Source: Zobellia uliginosa (GTDB lineage Bacteria > Bacteroidota > Bacteroidia > Flavobacteriales > Flavobacteriaceae). From it: a stretch of DNA of 64,000 bases. The notes beneath the pieces were generated by a model. That model did no database searches, was not told where the DNA came from, and saw only the letters and a program-made list of their open reading frames with translations. The stretch is taken from positions 434,001 through 498,000 of the forward strand of contig NZ_FTOB01000004.1 of assembly GCF_900156625.1 (NCBI RefSeq). Direction: 5' to 3'. Made by a program: the position numbers and the translations under genes. This document shows, in pieces, positions 36,274 through 44,580 of this stretch (position 1 is its first letter; each line of letters opens with the position of its first letter).

Positions 36274-36316
36274 TTGGTTTTCCATATTGGTTAACCAATT
36301 TGGTTTACCAAATATA
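36274..36316. promoter_or_regulatory. triple GntR (AusR) operator and susC promoter
   Basis: TTGGTTTTCCAT (36274), TTGGTTAACCAA (36287) and TTGGTTTACCAA (36300) are three 12-bp sites starting exactly 13 bp apart. A perfect minus-strand -7 box TATATTTG (complement of 36309-36316) overlaps the last site, so the downstream sites lie over the transcription start. This is the strongest operator array in the window. Confidence 0.85.
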
Positions 36317-36430
36317 ACTTAATAGTTTGTTAAAAAAAAATTAATGTCAAAATTTGTGATGTTAATTTTAGGTATCTAATACTTAAAAGGGGTCTAAGAT
36401 GCCAAATCGGCAATTTGTGGTGGTTCTAGC

Positions 36431-37183
36431 CTATGAAAAGGCGAGTCCGCCATTGATGTCAATATTGGCCCCGGTAATAAAAGTGGTTTCGTCGGAAGCT
36501 AGACAAGCTACGGTATTGGCTATCTCTTCAGCCGTACCTTCCCTGCGTAATGGGGTGGCTCCCGCTACCTTTTTACGTACATCGCCCGTGGTAAAAGTGT
36601 CGTGAAAGGTGGTGGCGATCATTCCTGGGCAAAGGGCGTTGACGCGAATATTCTTGGGGCCTACTTCTTTGGCCAAACCTCGTGTAAAGGTCATAACGGC
36701 CCCTTTTGAAGTGGCATAGGCCAAAGAACCGCCGCCGCCGCCGTCACGGCCTGCTTGTGATGCAATGTTTATAATCGAAGCACCCGACTTCATATGGGGC
36801 AATATGGCTTGTGAGACCAGAAAGGTAGAGTTGAGGTTCAAGGCAATGACCTTGTTAAAGAAGGCCTCGTCCATTTCGGCAATACTCTTACGGGCTACCA
36901 GTCCGCCGGCATTGTTTACCAAGATGTCAATGGTACCGCCAAATGCCTTTATCGCTTCCGATACCAAATGGTCGACATCGGCTTTTTGGGTCATATCCCC
37001 TTTAACGATTATAGCTTCGCCCGAGAATGACCTTATCTCATCAAGGGTCTTCTTTGCATTGGCTTCGTTGTTGTAATAGTTGACTACTACCTTGGCGCCT
37101 TCTTTTGCCAATTTAAGTGAAATGGCCTTGCCAATATCCCTTGTTCCGCCTGTGACAACGGCAATTTTTCCTTTTAAATTCAT
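36431..37183 (-). CDS. SDR-family oxidoreductase of the alginate operon
   Basis: A 250-residue classical SDR: TGGTRDIG near residue 11, NNAGG near 90, catalytic YATSKG near 156. It has no signal peptide. It starts 5 bp after kdgF and is the last gene of the PL17-kdgF-SDR operon. It is a second candidate, beside the SDR at 26273, for reduction of DEH to KDG; the two may differ in cofactor (NADH or NADPH). Confidence 0.85.
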   Translation of the reverse strand: MNLKGKIAVVTGGTRDIGKAISLKLAKEGAKVVVNYYNNEANAKKTLDEIRSFSGEAIIVKGDMTQKADVDHLVSEAIKAFGGTIDILVNNAGGLVARKSIAEMDEAFFNKVIALNLNSTFLVSQAILPHMKSGASIINIASQAGRDGGGGGSLAYATSKGAVMTFTRGLAKEVGPKNIRVNALCPGMIATTFHDTFTTGDVRKKVAGATPLRREGTAEEIANTVACLASDETTFITGANIDINGGLAFS

Positions 37184-37188
37184 AGTTA

Positions 37189-37539
37189 TTATTTAGTCAT
37201 AAAATCTTCCCTGATCGGGCTGAAAACATCTATTAATACGCCTGCTTCTTGACAAACGGTTCCGTGCATTACGTGGGGAGGAATGTAAAATGAATCGCCT
37301 CCTTTTAGCATTTTGGTCTCTTCACCTATTGTCATCTTGAATTTTCCGCTTACCACGTAAGTTACTTGTGAGTGGTAGTGCTCGTGCATGGGGCCTATAC
37401 CGCCCTTTTCAAATTTTACGTTTACGAGCATGATCTTATCATCGTAGCCCATAATTTGACGTTGCACGCCTTCGCCTACGGTTTCCCAAGGGATTTCGTC
37501 CCCGATTAAAAACTCCTTACTTGATCCAAAACTTTCCAT
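37189..37539 (-). CDS. kdgF: KdgF-type cupin (unsaturated uronate linearisation)
   Basis: A 116-residue single cupin. The predicted metal ligands are H52 and H54 (HEH), Q58 and H92 (VMHG). KdgF converts the 4,5-unsaturated uronate released by exolytic lyases into linear DEH. The gene lies 9 bp after the PL17 gene and 5 bp before an SDR gene, matching the pathway order. No signal peptide, so cytoplasmic or co-localised with cytoplasmic steps. Confidence 0.92.
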   Translation of the reverse strand: MESFGSSKEFLIGDEIPWETVGEGVQRQIMGYDDKIMLVNVKFEKGGIGPMHEHYHSQVTYVVSGKFKMTIGEETKMLKGGDSFYIPPHVMHGTVCQEAGVLIDVFSPIREDFMTK

Positions 37540-37548
37540 AGTTTAATT

Positions 37549-39804
37549 TTAATTGATTTTAATAAATTGAAAGGGCCCCGTCCAACGGTATTCCTTGCCC
37601 TTGATTTCTATAATATGCTCTTTATTGACATTTTTGTTTTCATTGGCCAGTATGAATAGCGTTTGTTCGGTGCTGGACTTGGCATCGATCAGTACTGCCG
37701 TGTACTCCTCCGTATCTAACATAAGCTTGATTTTAGAGATTGAACTGTTCGCATTTACCGAAAACTCTGAAACAGGACTATAATGGCCGTGTGATTCTAG
37801 TATCGATACGAAGGTGGTGTTCTTTGTGTTCTTTCTTCTGATGATCAAACCGGCATCCCTTCTCAGGTTGAATTCCGGATCATTGGCCCCGATGCGCACA
37901 AAGTGTAGCTCGTCATCGTTGTTCGTTGCCGTGGTCAGGGTATAGAAATGTCCCTTTTCCAACCAGCTGAGCTGGGAGTTGTCTCCTTTGGGCTGGCCAA
38001 GTCCCTCTGACCAAAGGTGCTGATAGCCGTTATCGGAACCTAGGGGTTCTAAGTTTTTTGGGGTGGTGTAATCGAAATTGCTTTGCATCACCTGACCCTT
38101 AAAGTAGAAGGGAAGGTCGTATTGGTTTGCGGCATTCGAACTGACCCTTAGAATATCGAGTACAAAGGGTTTTTCAAAACCATCGGTTTTTATCAGGGCC
38201 ATGGTCCGGTGCATTTCCGTACCCGGATAGGCGTTTTGTTCCTTGGCGCTCACCACCTGTACTTCTGGATTGGAAGCATCAAAAAAGTAGAGCTCCGAAT
38301 GGTGTTGGCTTCCCACTTCGTACTTTCCTTCAAAATGCGAGGTTTCGTTTTGTACAAGGGTGTTGTGGGCTATGGTTTGTTTGGCCCAGGTCGTGTTTTC
38401 CTTGAGGTAATTGCCCCCACCTTTTTGCTCGATGTTGACAAAACGGGCAAGACCGTAATCTTGTAATACTTCCGTTCCCTTTTCGTAAAGTGAGAACGAT
38501 AGTTTGTCGTAGTGCCCGTGGCTTAGCCCTTGCGCCGCATATTTGTAGACCAAGGTCATGGCTTCGTTGCCGTACCTGAGTATGGCCACGCCCCCTTGTT
38601 CGCCCTTGGCCCCATCGCTAAGCTTGATCGATTTTTTATCGAAGGCCTCACTTTTTCCTTCCCTGATACCCAAGGCTACGGCCAGCCCCGAATCGTCCAA
38701 TAAAACTTGGCCCTGTTCTTCGGCTATGCTGAGCAATTGCGGATTGTGGTTTCCGTAGTGATAGGCGATATCAACGGCGGTGACCAGTTCCCTAGAGTGA
38801 TATGACATTCCTTTTTGGGCGTCGTTCAAGGGAAAGAATTCGCCATCGGCATCGGAGAGGCTCAAAAGCGTATTTACCGATTTCAGCAATACGCCATTCT
38901 TATGTTCGAATATTTTCTGTTGGGGTCTTACATTATGCAGGGCCTCGGCAAAGATCAAAAAGGGGTACATGGCATACCTTTGGTAGTAAGGGCCTTCGGT
39001 ATAGTATCCGTCAGGGGAAAAAGGCTCGTCTATATTGGCTAGAAAACCGGCTTTTTGGCCTTCCACCTTAATGAACCCACCGTCGTTGTCCTTGGCCCCA
39101 ATGGGCAAGCCATCATTTTCAATACCGTAGAGCGCCCTTTGGATCAACTCCTCATCGTTCATTACCAAACCGATCATTCCTACGGCGGCATTGCCCCAAG
39201 TACTGTGGTTGTGTACGCGGTTGTAGAATTGCGGATTGTCTATGGATATATAATCGGCAAAAGGCCTGAAAAGGTTTTTTTCAAGTTGCTTGCGTTCTTT
39301 TTTCGAAAGGTAGTCATATACGCAGTCATAGGCCTGGCTCACGTATACCAGCCAGTTGGAATCGTTTAGGCACTGCCAGAACAACTTACCCCTGGCATAG
39401 GAACGCGTTTGTGGGTGTACCGGAAGGTCTTTGTACATTCCTTCGTATTGAAACAACATGTCCTTTATGTAGAGGGCATATTTTTCGTCGTTTAGAATTT
39501 GATACAATACCCCTGCTTTTTGAAGGATCAAAAAATTGCGCTTATGGCGTTCATGGGTATAGCCTCCGGAATAATCTTTGGGTAGGGGCGTATCTATGCC
39601 CAATGCGATTTCGGCATCCACTTCGGCCTTTACCTTTTCCAAGGTGGCGTCAAAAATGGGGATGTTACCTAATTCGGCCCTTATTTTTTCTACTCCTGAC
39701 TTGGTCAATATCAGGCTGGGGTGTTCTTGCGAACGTCCACTGAAGGAAACCAACAGGGCGAAGGCGAAGAATTGCAGTACGGGTATGTATTTGATCATTT
39801 TCAT
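37549..39804 (-). CDS. alyA3: PL17 oligoalginate lyase
   Basis: A 751-residue protein starting at ATG 39804, where a signal peptide begins (about 1-25, ending SGRSQ). The longer frame to 39894 is rejected because it lacks a secretion signal. The alginate-lyase alpha-toroid (about 40-340) carries NHSTWGN near 199-205 and YYTEGPYYQRY near 267-277, both in the PL17 active site. A heparinase II/III-like beta-sandwich follows (about 395-700). PL17 enzymes release monomers from alginate oligomers, probably in the periplasm. First recognised gene of the PL17-kdgF-SDR operon. The symbol follows memory of the Zobellia locus. Confidence 0.92.
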   Translation of the reverse strand: MKMIKYIPVLQFFAFALLVSFSGRSQEHPSLILTKSGVEKIRAELGNIPIFDATLEKVKAEVDAEIALGIDTPLPKDYSGGYTHERHKRNFLILQKAGVLYQILNDEKYALYIKDMLFQYEGMYKDLPVHPQTRSYARGKLFWQCLNDSNWLVYVSQAYDCVYDYLSKKERKQLEKNLFRPFADYISIDNPQFYNRVHNHSTWGNAAVGMIGLVMNDEELIQRALYGIENDGLPIGAKDNDGGFIKVEGQKAGFLANIDEPFSPDGYYTEGPYYQRYAMYPFLIFAEALHNVRPQQKIFEHKNGVLLKSVNTLLSLSDADGEFFPLNDAQKGMSYHSRELVTAVDIAYHYGNHNPQLLSIAEEQGQVLLDDSGLAVALGIREGKSEAFDKKSIKLSDGAKGEQGGVAILRYGNEAMTLVYKYAAQGLSHGHYDKLSFSLYEKGTEVLQDYGLARFVNIEQKGGGNYLKENTTWAKQTIAHNTLVQNETSHFEGKYEVGSQHHSELYFFDASNPEVQVVSAKEQNAYPGTEMHRTMALIKTDGFEKPFVLDILRVSSNAANQYDLPFYFKGQVMQSNFDYTTPKNLEPLGSDNGYQHLWSEGLGQPKGDNSQLSWLEKGHFYTLTTATNNDDELHFVRIGANDPEFNLRRDAGLIIRRKNTKNTTFVSILESHGHYSPVSEFSVNANSSISKIKLMLDTEEYTAVLIDAKSSTEQTLFILANENKNVNKEHIIEIKGKEYRWTGPFQFIKIN

Positions 39805-39823
39805 ATCTGATGAGGTGTTGGGC

Positions 39824-40123
39824 CTAAATGAAACCCTTGAGTGAAAAAAAATGGCCATCGGTCGCTTTTGACGTTTCAGAAATACCCTGGGCATAGTTGC
39901 TGATGTTAATTATGGGCTTACCGACGACCAAGTGCATGCTAATGGTCCTACTATCGTTATATGTTTTCTTTTTACTATCTTTTTCCTGCACATTGCCAAA
40001 TATAGAGGCTGGGGCATTTTTAAGGAACAACCCATTCGTCGAACCTGTATAGTCGGTTTGTCTTGCACCGATATCACCAATGGAAGCCACAAAAGAAATA
40101 CTAGGGACGAATGGCGACTTCAT
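39824..40123 (-). CDS. possible small gene or leader ORF before PL17
   Basis: An open frame of 99 residues fills the space between the operator and the PL17 start, ending 19 bp before it. It has normal-looking composition but no signal peptide and no family I recognise. If real it would be the first gene of the operon. It could equally be an untranslated leader that is open by chance. Confidence 0.35.
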   Translation of the reverse strand: MKSPFVPSISFVASIGDIGARQTDYTGSTNGLFLKNAPASIFGNVQEKDSKKKTYNDSRTISMHLVVGKPIINISNYAQGISETSKATDGHFFSLKGFI

Positions 40124-40136
40124 ATGGATTGTAAAA

Positions 40137-40176
40137 TTGGTTAACCAAATTGGTTGACCAAAAATAAGTATATTTG
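40137..40176. promoter_or_regulatory. GntR (AusR) operator with divergent promoters
   Basis: TTGGTTAACCAA (40137-40148) and TTGGTTGACCAA (40150-40161) start 13 bp apart. A plus-strand -7 box TATATTTG lies at 40169-40176 (toward the TIM-barrel gene) and a minus-strand box TATTTTTG (complement of 40159-40166) faces PL17. Both overlap or abut the operator, so one bound repressor could close both promoters. Confidence 0.85.
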
Positions 40177-40233
40177 TGGAACTAACAAATTTTTAACAGT
40201 TAGTGGGGGTATTTAATCATTTAAGCAGGTGTT

Positions 40234-41202
40234 ATGGGGAAAGGATATAATCATATATCAAGAAGGCATTTTTCAAAACGGACGGCCGCCGCATTGTGCA
40301 GTGTGCCCTTTATGCCATTACATGAATGGAACGCTTTATCTTCCCATACATCGGAAGAGGATATTAAGGTACATCTTTTTTCTAAGCACTTACAGTTTTT
40401 GGGCTACGAAGAAATGTCGGAGCTTGCCGCAGATATCGGTTTTGACGGATTGGATTTGACCGTAAGGCCGAAAGGCCATGTATTGCCGGAAAATGTGCAA
40501 GATGACCTGCCCAAGGCCGTTGAGGCCATGAGAAAATACGGACTGCAACCTAGAATGATGACCACTAAGGTGCTCGATGCCCATGCGGAAATAGACCAAC
40601 AGGTGTTGAAAACGGCCAGTAAGCTAGGGTTGACCCATTATAGGACCGGATGGCTCAGTTATCCTGAAGACCGAAGTATTCAAGAAAGCCAAGAAATCTA
40701 TAAGTCCCTTTTCAAATCCTTGGAAGCGGCGAACGAAAAGTGGGGCTTGATAGGCTGTTATCAAAACCATGCGGGCAAGCACGTTGGGGCCCCTATTTGG
40801 GATTTGCCCCCTATGCTGCCCGGTCCACAAAGCAAACATTTGGGCAGTCAATACGATATACGGCATGCGGTGGTCGAAGGTGGTATGAGCTGGGAACTTG
40901 ACCTTCGGCTTATAGCACCATATATAAGGTCGATCGTGATAAAGGATTTTAAATGGGGAATGCAAGAAGGCCAATGGAAACCGGTGAATACGCCGCTTGG
41001 TGAGGGTATGGTGGACTTTGATCATTATTTTTCATTGCTGAAAAAATACGGGATAAACGTACCCATATCGCTGCACTTGGAATACGATCTAGGGGGAGCC
41101 GAACATGGTGCCAAACAAATAAGTGTCGACAAGAAAGTAGTCTATGCCAAGATGAAAAAGGATTTGACTTTTTTAAGGAAGGCATGGAAAACCGCCGAAT
41201 AA
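40234..41202 (+). CDS. Tat-exported sugar phosphate isomerase/epimerase-like TIM-barrel protein
   Basis: A 322-residue protein. The N-terminus has a twin-arginine motif SRRHFSKR followed by a short hydrophobic stretch, so export in folded form is likely. The rest is an AP-endonuclease-2-type TIM barrel (about 45-315), with a GFDGLDLTVRPKGHV segment near the start and LHLEYDLGGAEHGAK near the end. Such proteins are isomerases or epimerases that often bind Mn or Zn. It is divergent from PL17, shares the GntR operator, and precedes an RraA-family gene by 22 bp. The substrate is unknown. Confidence 0.75.
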   Translation: MGKGYNHISRRHFSKRTAAALCSVPFMPLHEWNALSSHTSEEDIKVHLFSKHLQFLGYEEMSELAADIGFDGLDLTVRPKGHVLPENVQDDLPKAVEAMRKYGLQPRMMTTKVLDAHAEIDQQVLKTASKLGLTHYRTGWLSYPEDRSIQESQEIYKSLFKSLEAANEKWGLIGCYQNHAGKHVGAPIWDLPPMLPGPQSKHLGSQYDIRHAVVEGGMSWELDLRLIAPYIRSIVIKDFKWGMQEGQWKPVNTPLGEGMVDFDHYFSLLKKYGINVPISLHLEYDLGGAEHGAKQISVDKKVVYAKMKKDLTFLRKAWKTAE

Positions 41203-41224
41203 TATAAATTAAACTAACCGGAGT

Positions 41225-41953
41225 ATGAGCAAAAAAGAAGAGAGTACCATAGAGAAGTTGAGAAAGGTCAGTACGGCCACTATTGCCACCTGTTTGTTTA
41301 AAAGGGGGTTGAAAAACCAATTTATACAGAAGGTTAGGCCGTTAAGGTCCGGTCGGCCTACAATGGTCGGGAGGGCCTATACGCTCCGGTACATACCGGC
41401 ACGCGAAGATCTCAACCCTATAGAGGCTTTTCAAGACCGGAGACACCTACAGCGTGTTGCGGTAGAGGAATGTCCCGAAAAATATGTTCTGGTCATAGAT
41501 AGTAGAAAAGATGCCCGTGCGGCTTCGGCGGGTTCTATCTTGGCAACACGTTTAATGGTGCGCGGGGTAGAGGGTATGGTAACCGATGGCGGCTTTCGTG
41601 ATTCCACCGAGATTGCCGATCTTGATTTTGCGGCTTATCACCAACGGCCATCGGCGCCTACGAATTTGACCTTGCACCACGCCATTGGCGTTAATGAACC
41701 TATTGCATGTGGCGATGTGGCGGTATTTCCCGAGGATTTTATTGTCGGCGATGATGATGGGGTCATGGTAATACCGGCCCACCTGGCCGAAAGCGTGGCG
41801 GAGGAGTGCACAAAAATGACCCTTTTTGAAGACTATGTGATGAAGGAAGTCCAAAAAGGGAAGTCGATTATGGGGCTTTATCCGCTTACCGATAAGGAGT
41901 ACAAGGCCCGTTTTGATGCATGGATGTTTTTAAAAGGCAAGGAAAAGTCATAG
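41225..41953 (+). CDS. RraA/HMG-aldolase family protein
   Basis: A 242-residue protein of the RraA-like fold. The conserved segment VEGMVTDGGFRDSTEI (about 113-128) contains the Arg-Asp pair used by class II HMG/CHA aldolases of this fold for substrate and divalent-metal binding, and DDDGVMVIP (about 177-185) is the C-terminal family motif. Members include pyruvate aldolases as well as RNase E inhibitors; Bacteroidota lack the classical RNase E context. Co-regulation with alginate genes suggests a metabolic role, perhaps an aldolase or decarboxylase step. No canonical KDPG aldolase is in the window. Confidence 0.8.
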   Translation: MSKKEESTIEKLRKVSTATIATCLFKRGLKNQFIQKVRPLRSGRPTMVGRAYTLRYIPAREDLNPIEAFQDRRHLQRVAVEECPEKYVLVIDSRKDARAASAGSILATRLMVRGVEGMVTDGGFRDSTEIADLDFAAYHQRPSAPTNLTLHHAIGVNEPIACGDVAVFPEDFIVGDDDGVMVIPAHLAESVAEECTKMTLFEDYVMKEVQKGKSIMGLYPLTDKEYKARFDAWMFLKGKEKS

Positions 41954-41960
41954 TCCGGAA

Positions 41961-42770
41961 TTACTGCGAATGGCTTCCCTGCCCCGACTTGTGGTGGAAG
42001 GGGTTGTTGATTGCCACATCAAAGGCGAGATAATGGGCGTCTTTGGAAAAATCCCTTCCCAAGAGGTTGTTCATGTAGCCCATATTAAGGGTGATATCTT
42101 GTCGGGGCAGGGTAAGGGAGTAGTAGAGGGAAAAGCGACTTTCCTTATAGGTGAATTTGCTCCAGTTTTCCGTTTTTCCCATGGCGAATAGCGATTCTGC
42201 GGCGGTGCTGATCTGCTGCGTTTTTGAGCCGTTGAGATAAAAGGAAAGTTTGGCCTTGAAACGGGAGCGGAATTGTAAAGATTCGGTCGCTAAAGTGAAA
42301 TCGGGATCGTAAAAGCGTCGGACCTCAGGGCGGTAAGTGAACGCATAGTTGATTTTTTTAAAGGAATTGAGATAGGAGATACTGCCGTAAGCCCGCAGTT
42401 CTTGACGTGCTTTTGGGGTGTCGTAGTCGTAAGGAGGCCTTGGTGTATACCTGTTTTGCCATCGGTAACTCAATGCGAGGGCATACTTCCAATGGGGTTT
42501 GAAGCGGTGTGTGACTTCTTGGTTTATCACGTAAATCGATGGTTTTTCTACCGGATTGTAGTTGTTCGGGTCACTTACACTACCAAATCCTAAATAGGTG
42601 GACGACACTGTAGTCCCTTTTTGGTCAAGGTCTTGCTTTGCCCCTAGGGCCAACCACGCGGCCGTATGGACCTCGCCCAATCCCGGAGGGGAAAATTGGG
42701 CAAGGCCTTTGGAATGGGACATAAGTACGAAAAGAAGAAGGGGGATGACTTTACAAATGCTTCTTTCCAT
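41961..42770 (-). CDS. DUF2490 family outer-membrane beta-barrel protein
   Basis: A 269-residue protein with signal peptide (about 1-25, SKGLAQ), then alternating aromatic-rich strands (YALALSYRWQNRYTP, LRAYGSISYLNSFKKINYAFTYRPEVRRFYDP) typical of DUF2490 barrels. The start is ATG 42770; a TTG 12 bp upstream would overlap the preceding gene. It lies 1 bp after the stop of the PepSY-like gene, so translation is likely coupled. Function unknown. Confidence 0.75.
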   Translation of the reverse strand: MERSICKVIPLLLFVLMSHSKGLAQFSPPGLGEVHTAAWLALGAKQDLDQKGTTVSSTYLGFGSVSDPNNYNPVEKPSIYVINQEVTHRFKPHWKYALALSYRWQNRYTPRPPYDYDTPKARQELRAYGSISYLNSFKKINYAFTYRPEVRRFYDPDFTLATESLQFRSRFKAKLSFYLNGSKTQQISTAAESLFAMGKTENWSKFTYKESRFSLYYSLTLPRQDITLNMGYMNNLLGRDFSKDAHYLAFDVAINNPFHHKSGQGSHSQ

Positions 42771-42771
42771 T

Positions 42772-43215
42772 TTAGTCTTCAATTTGGCTCAATATATTTC
42801 CATTGGCATCGAAGACCACTTCCCAGTCTTGTTTGAGCAAGGAGTTCAATTCCATCTTATAGAAGATTTTTCCCTCGTCGGTTATGCGTTCCACATCGTC
42901 GGTGGAGTAGCCCTCAAAATCGGTTTCGATTGTTTTGTGTACGGCTTGGGGCAATTCCTTTGAAGCTATTTCTTCCTTTTGTTTTACCATCTTTCCTTCG
43001 GCATCGTACCATACGTCGTGATCCCTGTTCCATCCAATTTCAAATTCCACATTGTATAGGGTGCCGTCCATTTCCCACTCCACATCCGTGGCTTTTGGAA
43101 ATTGGCTGTTGAACCGATTTAAGATTACGGAAGGAACCTGGCTTTTAGGAAGGTCTTGGGCTTGTGAAAAACTGAGGGTTCCCAATGCCGCTAAGAATAA
43201 AATTTGCTTTTGCAT
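42772..43215 (-). CDS. PepSY-like periplasmic protein
   Basis: A 147-residue secreted protein (signal peptide about 1-19, FSQAQ). Two PepSY-like repeats are visible: a first with WEMDGTLYNVEFEIGWNRDHDVWYDAEGKMV (about 47-77) and a second with KIFYKMELNSLLKQDWEVVFDANGNIL (about 115-142). Such proteins are common targets of, or partners to, adjacent two-component systems in Bacteroidota. A putative response-regulator site lies upstream at 43258-43276. Confidence 0.8.
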   Translation of the reverse strand: MQKQILFLAALGTLSFSQAQDLPKSQVPSVILNRFNSQFPKATDVEWEMDGTLYNVEFEIGWNRDHDVWYDAEGKMVKQKEEIASKELPQAVHKTIETDFEGYSTDDVERITDEGKIFYKMELNSLLKQDWEVVFDANGNILSQIED

Positions 43216-43257
43216 GTGTATACTGTTTTAAATTATACCGTAAAAAAAGCATGTGAA

Positions 43258-43276
43258 TTTGGAAACAATTGGGAAT
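43258..43276. promoter_or_regulatory. putative response-regulator binding site upstream of the PepSY-like gene
   Basis: TTTGGAAACAATTGGGAAT differs from the copy at 45276-45294 by one base. On the minus strand it reads as two TTCC half-sites 11 bp apart, the usual layout for OmpR-family dimers. It lies 43-61 bp upstream of the PepSY-like start. Confidence 0.7.
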
Positions 43277-43293
43277 GCCGGAAGTTGGGGGAC

Positions 43294-44580
43294 TTACATG
43301 GTGGAGAAGCGTATACTGAAGGAATGCACGCCTTTGTCGAAGGCGTATCTTACGGGGAAGCCATATAGGTCGGCAATGGCTTTTACAATGGCCAGCCCCA
43401 GGCCGCTTCCGCTTGTTGTTGCGTCGGTTTTATGAAATCGGCTGAATACCTTGCCCTGGTCTAAGGTTTGGTCTTTTCCCGTATTGCGGACGGTAAGCGT
43501 ATCCTTCGAAATATGCACTTCTACCGTACCGTTCCCGTAATTGTGGAGGATGGCATTTTTAAGTAGGTTCGACACAATGATCTGGGCAAGGGTAGGGTCT
43601 AGGTGTACCTCTAGTTCATCGGTTTCGGAAACCGTTGTTTTCAATTTTTTGTAGCTACTGATTTCCTCAAGGTCGCCCAAGGTTTGGTTGACGATGGGGT
43701 TTAAGTGGATGGGCTGATTGTCAAAAAACTGTTTGTTGTCTATTTTGGAAAGTAGGAGCAGGGATTTGTTCAGTCGGACCGAGCGTTCGACAATCTGAAA
43801 GATTTCGGCGATCTTTAGCGCATGTGCTTCTTTCAGGTCTTCTTTTTCCAAGAGCAGTTCGAGCTTGTTGATGACCATGGCCAAGGGGGTTTGTAGCTCG
43901 TGGGAGGCATTTCCGATAAATTCCTTTTGCTGTTCGAATGCCGATATGCTATGTTGCAACAAGGTGTTTACGGCATATTCCAAATCTTTGAACTCCTTGG
44001 TTTTTGTGGCAGTCGCCGGAAGTTTTTCGGTGCTTCCGAGCCGGTACGTTTTTAGTTGGCGCAAGAAGTCGTAAAAGGGTTTCCAAAGCTTTTTCAATAC
44101 CACATTGTTAATGAGCGTGATGCTGGCGATTAAGATGATGTAGAGCCAGACCACATCCCAGAACAGTTCGTCGATCAGATCGTCTTCCTCCACCATGGAG
44201 TTGGCCACTTTTAGCTCGTAGTACTGTCCCTTTACTTCAAAGGAGGTGATGAGCATGCGTACCGGTTCGGGTTCGGGTGCTTTGTCGTCGGCATCTTGCA
44301 TGTAGATGATCGTATCGACGTATTGGTCCTTTGCCGAAAGCGCCCTTGCCTTATCGATTTTTTGTAGGGTAAAGAAACTCTCGTCAAAACCGCGTTTGGT
44401 TAAAATGGTGGAGTCGGTCTGTGCCTTTTCTATGATGATGCGCTTGTAGTTTTCCAGGCCTTCATCGATGCTGCTTTTGATCTCGTTGAGCATGCTTATA
44501 TAAAAGACCACGCTCCATACCGTAACGATGGCCAAAATGGAAATGGACAGGTATTTTAGCGATTGGTTGAGCAGCTTCAT
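43294..44580 (-). CDS. sensor histidine kinase
   Basis: A 428-residue kinase: helix 1 (about 10-30), periplasmic sensor (about 31-140), helix 2 (about 143-165), DHp domain with the phospho-acceptor His in FIGNASHELQTPLAMV (about 222), and an HATPase domain with NLLKNAILHNYGNG, SGLGLAIVKAI. Its start overlaps the response-regulator stop by 4 bp (ATGA), so they are translationally coupled. The signal is unknown. Confidence 0.93.
   Translation of the reverse strand: MKLLNQSLKYLSISILAIVTVWSVVFYISMLNEIKSSIDEGLENYKRIIIEKAQTDSTILTKRGFDESFFTLQKIDKARALSAKDQYVDTIIYMQDADDKAPEPEPVRMLITSFEVKGQYYELKVANSMVEEDDLIDELFWDVVWLYIILIASITLINNVVLKKLWKPFYDFLRQLKTYRLGSTEKLPATATKTKEFKDLEYAVNTLLQHSISAFEQQKEFIGNASHELQTPLAMVINKLELLLEKEDLKEAHALKIAEIFQIVERSVRLNKSLLLLSKIDNKQFFDNQPIHLNPIVNQTLGDLEEISSYKKLKTTVSETDELEVHLDPTLAQIIVSNLLKNAILHNYGNGTVEVHISKDTLTVRNTGKDQTLDQGKVFSRFHKTDATTSGSGLGLAIVKAIADLYGFPVRYAFDKGVHSFSIRFSTM

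Noticed and set aside
23933-41953. A KDPG aldolase gene in the alginate locus
   Set aside because: I looked for the small Eda/KdgA barrel on both strands and did not find it; only the RraA-family gene remains as a candidate.
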